Below are positions 6,949 through 12,687 of a stretch of 12,687 nt of DNA, piece after piece (the first letter of the stretch is position 1; the number at the start of each line of letters is the position of its first letter). This DNA is from Dehalococcoidia bacterium UBA2777 (GTDB lineage: Bacteria; Chloroflexota; Dehalococcoidia; UBA2247; UBA2777). Position numbers and translations under genes: made by a program. The stretch covers positions 2,602 through 15,288 of the forward strand of contig DEIJ01000009.1 in NCBI GenBank assembly GCA_002352365.1, in the 5' to 3' direction. The notes below the pieces were generated by a model that did no database searches, was not told the origin of the DNA, and was given only the letters and a program-made list of their open reading frames with translations.

Positions 6949-8430
6949 TTAGCCTGCTGAGGCATTGAGATATTCTCCATACCAGGCGAGATGCGCTAGC
7001 ACCTTCGCTGCTCTTTGCGGATTAGGATAGATGGGGACTCCCTTTTCCCGAAGTAGATTAAAGATTTCTGGCTCGACCATAACCTCAGGAAATAACTTAG
7101 TTATGACTACTGGTTTTTGATATTTGTTTATTTGTCCATTAATTATGGCTGAATTCCGCCTTTCTTGATCTTCAAGAGATTCAATCAGCGGCTCAAGTTT
7201 TTCTTTTAATGAAGAGGTGGGATTTTCTGGAGAATAAAATCGGCGGAAATAAACTGTCGCCCCTATGCCGCCGATTACCATGGCAGCATCCACATTTTCA
7301 TCCTCCATTATTGCCCACAGGCAAGGGAAGGTGACCAGCTCTCCGGCGGTGATCACATCCGTCATATCTGCTGGATTCCCATGCGACCAGCGTGGCGGCA
7401 AGAGGGCATTCAACCTGTCCCAAGTAAGCGATGAGAAAGAGGGGATCTCCAACCCCACCCGTTCGCAAGCCTCCGCAGCCACTACACCAATACCTCCCCC
7501 CTCGGTTAATATCCCCACCCTCCTGCCTTGGGGCAGCGGCAGATGGAGTAAGGCCATAGCTACATCAAAGAGCTCATCATCATTTTCTACCCTAATAACC
7601 CCCGACTGCTTAAACATAGCCTCGTATGAGGTATCTGAGCCAGCCAAAGCAGCAACATGGGATCTAGCTGCTTTGGCTGATCCCGTTGTCCTCCCTGACT
7701 TCATAGCCACGATAGGTTTCCTTTGGGTAATCTCTTTGGCCAGTTGGAAAAAGCGCCTCCCCTCTCGGAGTCCTTCAACATAAAGGGCAATTATTTTAGT
7801 TTGTTTATCCTGAGCCAAATACTCTAAATAGTCCTCAAGATGGAGATCAGCTTCGTTGCCACTGGAGATAAATTTACTGAACCCCAAACCACTTGCCAGG
7901 CCGGTTCGAACAACACGCTGGCCATAGGTTCCACTTTGAGAAATGAAACCTATTGGGCCTTCCCTAATCTCCTTCATCCAGGCAAGGGTAGAGAATTGTG
8001 AGTAGTTATCCATATGGCCCATGCTGTTCGGGCCGATAAAGCGCAATCCACCACTTCTGGCAATACGGAGTATCTCTTCCTCAACTCCTCTGCCTTCTTC
8101 GCCGAGCTCGGCAAGTCCCGCAGAAATAATCAGTGCTGCCTTAACACCCTTGTCCACACATTCTTCCATGACTTTAGGAACTTCGCCGGAGGGGATAGCG
8201 ATTACTGCAAAATCAACTGCCTGTGGTACTTCAGCTATGTTGCTATAAGCCTTCAGCCCACAAACCTCGGAGGCTTTTTTGGTTACCGGCCAGATTTTTC
8301 TCTCACCAGAGTTGAGGAGAGTATTCATCACCCCAAACCCCCAGGTGCCAAAGGAATTGGAAGCACCGATCACCGCCACAGAGTGGGCATCAAATAAACG
8401 GTCAAGCTGTTCTATTAAGGTTGGGTTCAT
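6949..8430 (-). CDS. ADP-forming acyl-CoA synthetase, alpha-subunit type (paralog 1)
   Basis: This is a close relative of the paralog downstream of gatA, with the same length (493 residues) and the same domain order. The CoA-binding domain holds SVAVIGASN (17-25) and RFIGPNSMGH (130-139). The ligase domain has FISQSG (162-167) and ISSGNEADL (188-196), then KAARSHVAALAGS with the probable phospho-histidine His258. A third domain of about 200 residues completes it. It has no ATP-grasp domain, so it needs a beta subunit from elsewhere to make ATP. The ATG start has AAGGAGGG 4 nt upstream. It sits 30 nt after gatC and 24 nt before gatA, splitting the amidotransferase genes. Most of the sequence is shared with paralog 2. 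The large difference lies near residues 370-420, where the third domain has diverged, perhaps reflecting a different acyl group. Substrate is unknown. Confidence 0.9.
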   Translation of the reverse strand: MNPTLIEQLDRLFDAHSVAVIGASNSFGTWGFGVMNTLLNSGERKIWPVTKKASEVCGLKAYSNIAEVPQAVDFAVIAIPSGEVPKVMEECVDKGVKAALIISAGLAELGEEGRGVEEEILRIARSGGLRFIGPNSMGHMDNYSQFSTLAWMKEIREGPIGFISQSGTYGQRVVRTGLASGLGFSKFISSGNEADLHLEDYLEYLAQDKQTKIIALYVEGLREGRRFFQLAKEITQRKPIVAMKSGRTTGSAKAARSHVAALAGSDTSYEAMFKQSGVIRVENDDELFDVAMALLHLPLPQGRRVGILTEGGGIGVVAAEACERVGLEIPSFSSLTWDRLNALLPPRWSHGNPADMTDVITAGELVTFPCLWAIMEDENVDAAMVIGGIGATVYFRRFYSPENPTSSLKEKLEPLIESLEDQERRNSAIINGQINKYQKPVVITKLFPEVMVEPEIFNLLREKGVPIYPNPQRAAKVLAHLAWYGEYLNASAG

Positions 8431-8460
8431 TTGCCCTCCTTGACTTGCTTTCTGGGTGGA

Positions 8461-8748
8461 TTACTCTAGCACGGCGTGGACCTTAAAGCAGCCTGCTTCT
8501 TGGCGGGGGGCATTGGCCAATACCTCAGCTTTAGGGAGCGAAGGCGCTGCCTCATCCTCCCGCAGCACATTGTGAGTGGGGATGGGGTGTGCTGTGGGGG
8601 AGACATCGGTGGTATCCACCTGCTGCAGCACCTCAAAGTTCTCCAAGATGTGGGATAATTCCTCCTGAAATCTCTCAACTTCAGCCTCACTCAAGCCTAA
8701 ACGAGCCAAAATGGCGATATGCCTTACCTCTTCTCTAGTCAATTTCAT
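8461..8748 (-). CDS. gatC: Asp-tRNA(Asn)/Glu-tRNA(Gln) amidotransferase subunit C
   Basis: GatC is the small belt-like subunit that wraps around GatA and GatB and steadies the complex. The 95-residue length is standard. The N-terminal helical pair is clear: the motif V.HIA.LARL.LSE.E in residues 7-22, then F..EL..IL..FE.L...DT..V.PT.H. The C-terminal part LREDEAAPSLPKAEVLANAP with the final F.V..VLE is equally typical. GAGGGGAT lies 4-5 nt before the ATG. It is the first gene of the minus-strand unit, with a clear promoter about 40-70 nt upstream. Its usual partner gatA is separated from it by an acyl-CoA synthetase gene. Confidence 0.96.
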   Translation of the reverse strand: MKLTREEVRHIAILARLGLSEAEVERFQEELSHILENFEVLQQVDTTDVSPTAHPIPTHNVLREDEAAPSLPKAEVLANAPRQEAGCFKVHAVLE

Positions 8749-8790
8749 TTTTATCCCCTCACTACTCTATGATTCTCACAACAATGATGT

Positions 8791-8820
8791 ATTATATCAC
8801 TTAGCCTTCCCTTTAGGCAA
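8791..8820 (-). promoter_or_regulatory. Sigma-70 type promoter for the gatC operon
   Basis: On the minus strand, TTGCCT (8815-8820) and a perfect TATAAT (8791-8796) are separated by 18 nt. Transcription would begin near 8783, leaving a leader of about 35 nt before gatC. The promoter lies at the very end of the recombinase wreckage, so the operon's present promoter region adjoins, and may have been remodelled by, that foreign DNA. Confidence 0.7.
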
Positions 8821-9177
8821 CCATCCGAAGGGGCATTGTGTTTCAAGTACGGCGCACGGTGGCAGGAACAACACGGCGCATGTGGGGGGCGCTGCACCTC
8901 CCGCCAGGGGCTGGAGCTGCCCGATGGCAGCCATCCGCCGTAAAAATCGCTTCAGATTATCCTTAGCCTTTATATTGGCTACCTCACCCAGTCTCATGCC
9001 AGAATCAGCTAGGAGGGAAATGATAGCCTTATCACGGAGGCTATTAGCCTGGGCTATGAGACAATTAACTTGCTCTTCAGTTAAGCTGGGGAGGTGTGGT
9101 GAGGATAGCATGAGTTTCGTAGAAACTGATGCTGGGGTTGCTGCTCGGGAGAAATAGATGGGGTAAGTGTCTACCAT
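8797..9177 (-). pseudogene. Second tyrosine recombinase, short remnant
   Basis: The open frame has 126 codons, but only about residues 28-73 (roughly 8959-9096) look like a known protein: PSLTEEQVNCLIAQANSLRD, KAIISLLADSGMRLGEVANI. This is the start of the catalytic domain of an XerC/D-like tyrosine recombinase, including the first catalytic Arg in SGMRLGE. The remaining RHRY residues (the HxxR, H/W and Tyr motifs) are absent, since the frame turns into Pro/Ala/Cys-rich, unrelated sequence afterwards. The N-terminal binding domain is missing too. It overlaps the end of the IntI-like remnant by 7 nt and comes from a different recombinase, because the same domain segment is already present there. 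The frame's tail overlaps the gatC promoter. It encodes no working enzyme. Confidence 0.7.
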
Positions 9178-9691
9178 GCGGAGAGAGGAAGGACACTAAT
9201 CCGACCCTTTGTTCCTTTGCTGTCTCGCACGATAATCTGATTTCTTTGAAAATCAATGTCCTTAACGCGAAGCCTTACGCCTTCCATAAGACACAAGCCA
9301 CCCCCGTAAAGGAGTTTGGCGATCAACTGGTGCGTACCTTCCATAGAGTTAATAACCCTTATCACTTCTTTCCTGGTCATCACTGTTGGCAATCGTTTGG
9401 GCCTCTTGGCGCGGACTGAATTGATGGAATCATCCAGCTTTTGCTTCAGCACATGGCGAAGGCATTGAAAGCCTGATTCTGAGTGGAGGCGGAAACTTTC
9501 AAGTCCACGGTCAGGCGGGTAAGGAAGGCCTCAATTTCGGGCCTCCCCATCTCGCGGGGATGCCTCTTATGGTGAAAAATGATATATCTCTTGATCCAGG
9601 AAATATAGCTCTGTTCAGTTTGGAGGGAATAGTGCCTCAATCGAAGATCGTCCCGGACTTGATCCAAGAGCTTTTTAGGTTGCTTATCCAT
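9171..9691 (-). pseudogene. Integron-integrase-like (IntI) tyrosine recombinase, decayed
   Basis: The ATG at 9691 follows AAGGAGCC and opens with KKLLDQVRDDLRLRHYSLQT, EQSYISWIKRYI, RHPREMG, PEIEAFLTRL and VSASTQNQAFNA: the N-terminal core-binding domain, very like IntI integrases. The frame ends in TGA near 9446. In another frame the text resumes as RHVLKQ, then RPKRLPTVMTRKEV, LYGGGLCLMEG, RLRVKDIDF and IIVRDSKG. The usual ALLFLY segment before RHVL is lost, so a small out-of-phase deletion lies near 9456-9462. Three signs of death are visible: that deletion, a Cys in place of the first catalytic Arg (family GLR/GMR, here GLC), and truncation right after ISVLP, removing the His-Arg-His-Tyr half. 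It faces away from the restriction-modification genes, the usual position of an integrase relative to its cassettes. Confidence 0.85.
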
Positions 9692-9700
9692 TTTGGCTCC

Positions 9701-9729
9701 TTGACAACTGGCTGCAGATTCTGTAGCGT
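9701..9729 (+). promoter_or_regulatory. Candidate promoter toward the restriction-modification genes
   Basis: A perfect TTGACA (9701-9706) is followed after 17 nt by TAGCGT (9724-9729), a weak -10 with the T, A and final T in place. It lies just outside the IntI-like start codon and points at the methyltransferase gene, as a cassette promoter (Pc) would. The weak -10 keeps confidence low. Confidence 0.3.
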
Positions 9730-9730
9730 A

Positions 9731-9766
9731 TTGATAATTTATCAAACGATTTTGCAGGAACGCCAA
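9731..9766 (-). promoter_or_regulatory. Candidate IntI-like promoter with a perfect palindrome
   Basis: On the minus strand TTGGCG (9761-9766) and GATAAA (9738-9743) are spaced by 17 nt, about 50 nt before the IntI-like start. TTGATAATTTATCAA (9731-9745) is a perfect 7-bp dyad around one base and covers the -10, which is where a repressor would bind. I cannot say which protein would use it; it is not a LexA box of the CTGT-N8-ACAG type. Confidence 0.35.
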
Positions 9767-9792
9767 TAATTATTGTGATATAGGGCGTTTTT
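9759..9792 (+). repeat. Stem-loop with an inner palindrome upstream of the cassette-like block
   Basis: AACGCC (9759-9764) pairs with GGCGTT (9784-9789), and the loop begins with part of the perfect palindrome CAATAATTATTG (9764-9775). Five T residues (9788-9792) close the element on the plus strand, so it could act as a weak terminator. Its place between the integrase-like gene and the GTTGGAT core also fits part of an attI-type site. Both readings are tentative. Confidence 0.4.
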
Positions 9793-9804
9793 GCCGTCTA
9801 TTGA

Positions 9805-9820
9805 TTGTTGGATGGTTTTC
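9805..9820 (+). repeat. Left arm of 16-bp inverted repeat; contains integron-type core GTTGGAT
   Basis: TTGTTGGATGGTTTTC is matched exactly, in reverse complement, at 12598-12613, on the far side of the restriction-modification genes. Inside it, GTTGGAT (9807-9813) fits the GTTRRRY core where integron integrases cut between G and TT. If it is such a site, the cassette begins at 9808. The other explanation is a terminal inverted repeat of an unknown element; no target-site duplication is visible. Confidence 0.6.
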
Positions 9821-9925
9821 GAGCAGCAACTAACTGAGAAATCCCAAAAGAACTCATAAGCCCGCTGAATATAGAGCGCAAATAGATTAGTATTTGTTTG
9901 GTAGTAACAATACGTAGGCCAAGGA

Positions 9926-11572
9926 GTGGCTCAGCTTCCTGATATGCAAATGCAATACAATACCCCACCTCCTTGCAAAGATGAGTCTCCAACCCTCTAT
10001 GCTTACCGTGTTGGTCAATGGTATGCCTCATTGGTTTCAGAAACACATAAAAAGACCTTCGGCCAATATCTGACACCCGTTGAAATCGCTATGTTCATGG
10101 CCCAACTCTGCAATCCAGAGGGCTGCGTTCAGTTACGAGTACTTGACCCAGGAGCTGGCACGGGTATTCTTTCATGTGCACTTTGCGAAACAGTGGCAAA
10201 CTACCAAAATCCACCAGAAGAGATTGTTTTAGAAACCTATGAGACAGACACTGCTCTTGCGAATCATCTAGCAGTTTGTTTGTCATACCTTAAGCAATGG
10301 CTCAAAATACGCAGGGTGCTGCTAGACTTCAAGGTCAACACCGATGATTTTGTGATGACGTATGCTCAATCATTGGACAACCGGCCAAGGCTAATTCCAA
10401 CAAGTTATGCGCACATTGAACCATTTGACATAGTTATTTCAAATCCCCCGTACTTCAAGATTCCCAAAAGCGACCCTCGTGCTAAAGCTGCAGCCCTTGT
10501 AGTCCACGGGCAACCGAACATCTACGCGCTTTTCATGGCCGTGTCCGCCTCCCTGCTCAAATTGGGTGGCGAGTTTATATTCATCACCCCACGGAGCTAT
10601 GCAGCTGGCCCGTACTTCCGGGTTTTCCGCAAATGTTTCTTTGAAAACATGAGGCCGGAAGCCATTCATCTTTTCGGTTCACGCCGCGATGCATTTAGCC
10701 GCGACGAAGTTCTACAGGAGAACGTGATTCTGTACGCACGGCGGTTAGATGGCTGGCCTGCACAGTTTAATGGCGAAACAGTTAGGGTATCTTCCAGTGC
10801 TGGAATAGACCATCTACTGAATTCGATGCAACGTGACGTTGCGGTTTCCGAGGTTTTGGATTTTACCACTAAGGACAAGGTTCTTCGAATTCCGGTTGGC
10901 GATGAGGATGCTGATACTGCTCAACTAGTACGCTCTTGGCAAGGTAAACTGCGCACCTATGGATTGGAAATTTCAACTGGTCCCGTCGTTCCCTTCAGAG
11001 CCGCCTCATTGCTAGCCAAGACCGGCAATGTGCCAGATACTCATGCACCGCTTCTCTGGATGCAGAACGTAACTACTATGCAGGTAGAGTGGCCCGCAGA
11101 AGCAAGAGGCAAAGAGCAATACATCATCGTTGATGCATCCTCGCTGCCACTGCTTGTGGCCGCAAAGAACTATGTTCTCCTGCGGCGATTCAGTGCAAAG
11201 GAACAAAACCGGCGTTTGACTGCCGCACCTTTCCTGGCACGGAACATGAGTTCCCCATTTATAGGTCTTGAAAATCATCTAAACTATATCCATCGGCCCG
11301 GCGGTTCTTTAACTGCGGAAGAGGCATATGGATTAGCTGTACTGTTCAACAGCACTTTGCTGGATACCTATTTCCGCTCATACAATGGCAACACACAGGT
11401 CAGCGCCACAGAGTTAAGGGCTATGCCGCTCCCTACGCTTGACGTTATCGTCGAACTTGGCAAGCATGCTATGGCTCTAGATAATCTCAGCGAGAAAATA
11501 GATTTGTTGATTGAGGATAGTCTTAGGGCAGGCGCTCAAAGAACCAAAGCTGGGCAGGCTGCTTATGGCTAA
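9926..11572 (+). CDS. Type II N6-adenine DNA methyltransferase (BsuBI/PstI family)
   Basis: This enzyme transfers a methyl group from S-adenosylmethionine to adenine in the DNA target and protects the host from the partner endonuclease. The core motifs are clear: GQYLTP at 46-51, DPGAGTG at 74-80 (SAM binding, motif I), and SNPPYFK at 172-178 (catalytic NPPY, motif IV). A target-recognition region follows in the C-terminal half. At 548 residues it is somewhat longer than the BsuBI and PstI enzymes (about 500). The GTG at 9926 is the longest start; ATGs at 9944 and 9950 are options, and none has an ideal ribosome binding site. The endonuclease gene overlaps its stop by 8 nt (ATGGCTAA). Family members such as BsuBI and PstI recognise CTGCAG. 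That specificity here is inferred from the partner's family, not visible in the sequence. Confidence 0.9.
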   Translation: MAQLPDMQMQYNTPPPCKDESPTLYAYRVGQWYASLVSETHKKTFGQYLTPVEIAMFMAQLCNPEGCVQLRVLDPGAGTGILSCALCETVANYQNPPEEIVLETYETDTALANHLAVCLSYLKQWLKIRRVLLDFKVNTDDFVMTYAQSLDNRPRLIPTSYAHIEPFDIVISNPPYFKIPKSDPRAKAAALVVHGQPNIYALFMAVSASLLKLGGEFIFITPRSYAAGPYFRVFRKCFFENMRPEAIHLFGSRRDAFSRDEVLQENVILYARRLDGWPAQFNGETVRVSSSAGIDHLLNSMQRDVAVSEVLDFTTKDKVLRIPVGDEDADTAQLVRSWQGKLRTYGLEISTGPVVPFRAASLLAKTGNVPDTHAPLLWMQNVTTMQVEWPAEARGKEQYIIVDASSLPLLVAAKNYVLLRRFSAKEQNRRLTAAPFLARNMSSPFIGLENHLNYIHRPGGSLTAEEAYGLAVLFNSTLLDTYFRSYNGNTQVSATELRAMPLPTLDVIVELGKHAMALDNLSEKIDLLIEDSLRAGAQRTKAGQAAYG

Positions 11573-12511
11573 GGTAAAAGAAGCACAAGAAATTCTCAAG
11601 GCGTTGGGGCTTCCAATTCCACAACAAAACGAATTGTCCGCGTTGACTCTTTTAGCTCTGTGTGGCCTTGGGCCAGATGATGCGTGGAACAAAGCTCATC
11701 GTCAGGGCTTGACCGTGACGAAAGGCATCATGAGTTTCATTGCCAAGGAATATGGAAAAACCTATGCGCCGAACACGCGCGAGACGTTCCGTAGGCAAGT
11801 TCTTCACCAGTTTGTGCAAGCGCACATTGCGGACTACAATCCCAACGAGCCCAATCTTCCCACCAAAATAGTCCTCGTGCTCATTATGCAATATATGCAA
11901 TAACTGAGGCTGCTCTCGCTGCTGTCAAAACCTACGGGACCAAGACTTGGGAGGCAGCAGCCCGGGGCTTCCTGGCCCAACAAGGAAGCCTAATCACTGT
12001 GTATCAAAGAAAATGGTCAAGACGCCTCGTGCCTGTTCGTTTGCCAGAAGTAATGTCGCTCGAATTATCACCGGGAAAGCATAACGAAGTGCAAGCAGCT
12101 GTTGTGGAGCAGTTTGCAGCGCGTTTCGCACCCGGTGCCCGACTGCTCTATTTGGGCGATACGGCGAAAAAGAATCTCCACATAGACACCGGCCGTCTCA
12201 CTGCACTCGGAGTGCCCGTGACTGAGCATGATAAACTACCGGACATTATCCTCCACGATGAAAAGCGCAATTGGATATTCCTTGTCGAAGCTGTCACATC
12301 TCATGGCCCAGTAATGCCAAAGAGAGTCGTCGAATTGAATACTATGTTCACAACTTGCAAGGCAAGCCTTATATTCTTCAGTGCCTTTCCAGATTTTGCT
12401 GAGTTTCGCAAGCACCTTCGAGAAATTGCTTGGGAGACCGAGGTATGGATTGCTGAAATCCCTGACCATCTCATTCACTTCAATGGTGACCGTTTCCTCG
12501 GGCCTCGGTAA
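11565..12511 (+). pseudogene. BsuBI/PstI-family restriction endonuclease, frameshifted
   Basis: Both halves of the gene are present in different frames. The first (about 100 family-like residues) starts MAKVKEAQEILKALGLP and includes QQNELSALTLLALCGL and YAPNTRETFRRQVLHQFV, the N-terminal domain. It then reads off into a stop after 112 codons. The second is open from 11864 to 12511 and carries NSPRAHYAIYAI, TWEAAARGFLAQQGS, HNEVQAAVVEQFAARFAPGA, LPDIILHD, WIFLVEAVTSHGPV, AWETEVWIAE and HFNGDRFLGP, the nuclease domain of this family. The junction is the A-run at 11865-11868 (one A missing, or two bases extra). Joined, the protein has about 315 residues, the size of BsuBI. The ATG overlaps the methyltransferase stop, so translation is coupled. 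As it stands no active enzyme is made, but a sequencing or assembly error in the A-run would explain it equally well. Confidence 0.88.
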
Positions 12512-12597
12512 AATGCTCTTTGCTTCTGCGAGAGCGTGTCCGTGTGCATTCTTGTGCAGGGTATCTCGAAATCATACTTCCTGGCAAACTGAGTGAA

Positions 12598-12613
12598 GAA
12601 AACCATCCAACAA
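12598..12613 (-). repeat. Right arm of 16-bp inverted repeat; contains inverse core ATCCAAC
   Basis: This is the exact reverse complement of the arm at 9805-9820, 87 nt after the endonuclease stop. It holds ATCCAAC (12605-12611), which fits the RYYYAAC inverse core that opens an attC site and is complementary to GTTGGAT, as needed for the two to come from one circular cassette. A possible closing core is GTTAAAA at 12659-12665, one base off GTTRRRY, giving a 61-nt attC. Only a short CACT/AGTG pairing supports that fold, and a longer attC could run past the window end. Confidence 0.55.
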
Positions 12614-12687
12614 AGCACTGTTATGTAAAAAGTCAAGGGAATGTCAACGCAAAGTGACGTTAAAATTGCATACCCACTCCTTTCTGG

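Noticed and set aside
7265..7783. A 172-codon plus-strand open frame
   Set aside because: It is antisense to the first acyl-CoA synthetase paralog and is low-complexity Ser/Pro/Ala-rich text.
8711..9157. A 148-codon plus-strand open frame
   Set aside because: It runs antisense to the recombinase remnant and into gatC, and has no recognisable family.
9820..9830. GAGCAGCAAC, also present in the class 1 integron attI1 region
   Set aside because: A ten-base match alone is too short, and nothing around it matches attI1. I do not use it as evidence for the integron idea.
9798..10076. A 92-codon minus-strand open frame upstream of the methyltransferase
   Set aside because: It overlaps the methyltransferase start, has no good ribosome binding site and looks unlike any small controller (C) protein: no helix-turn-helix pattern.
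11860..11872. Programmed ribosomal frameshift making the full endonuclease
   Set aside because: There is no usable slippery sequence: the base before the A-run is C, and the other slip direction gives an immediate stop codon. A plain indel is the simpler explanation.
1..12687. CRISPR arrays, rRNA genes, phage structural genes, intact transposases
   Set aside because: I looked for regularly spaced repeats, rRNA-like stretches, and DDE or serine recombinase motifs and found none.

Overview
This window reads as a chromosomal contig from a bacterium, most likely an uncultured member of the Chloroflexota (Dehalococcoidia-like). That placement is inference: it rests on the style of the proteins (ADP-forming acyl-CoA synthetase alpha-type paralogs, an AsnC-family regulator next to an aminotransferase, a HicB-like fragment, small membrane proteins), on mid-range GC and on frequent GTG/TTG starts. 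There is no rRNA or other phylogenetic marker to confirm it.

Layout. (1) 1-1763, minus strand: sparse and decayed. It holds a small two-helix membrane protein, a frameshifted HicB-like fragment and a PadR-like fragment missing its winged helix. Much of the rest has no credible gene. (2) 1764-8820, minus strand: one compact transcription unit. A TTGCCT-N18-TATAAT promoter at 8791-8820 is followed by gatC, an acyl-CoA synthetase alpha-type protein, gatA, a second such paralog, a small DUF6504-like protein, an Lrp/AsnC regulator, a class I/II aminotransferase, tRNA-Ala(GGC) and a rho-independent terminator. Spacings are short, and many start codons follow good Shine-Dalgarno sequences. (3) 8797-9691, minus strand: wreckage of two tyrosine recombinases. 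One is clearly related to integron integrases (IntI), with an internal deletion, a missing C-terminus and the first catalytic Arg replaced by Cys. (4) 9692-9925: a divergent intergenic region rich in palindromes. (5) 9926-12511, plus strand: a type II restriction-modification pair of the BsuBI/PstI family, with an apparently intact N6-adenine methyltransferase and an endonuclease gene split by a frameshift at an A-run.

Most interesting point: the restriction-modification pair lies directly across from the decayed IntI-like gene. It is bracketed by a perfect 16-bp inverted repeat (9805-9820 and 12598-12613) whose two arms contain GTTGGAT and ATCCAAC. These fit the integron core (GTTRRRY) and inverse core (RYYYAAC) consensus, are exact reverse complements, and sit where the start and the attC end of a first gene cassette would be. 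The block may therefore be a fossil integron that has kept one large two-gene R-M cassette. The attC fold itself is not proven, because the window ends nearby.

How the genes may work together: in the main unit, the aminotransferase would turn amino acids into 2-oxo acids, and alpha-type synthetase subunits would act on the derived acyl-CoAs to conserve energy. The AsnC regulator would sense amino acids. GatC and GatA belong to the tRNA-dependent amidotransferase, whose GatB subunit is not in the window. This joint role is inference from gene order.
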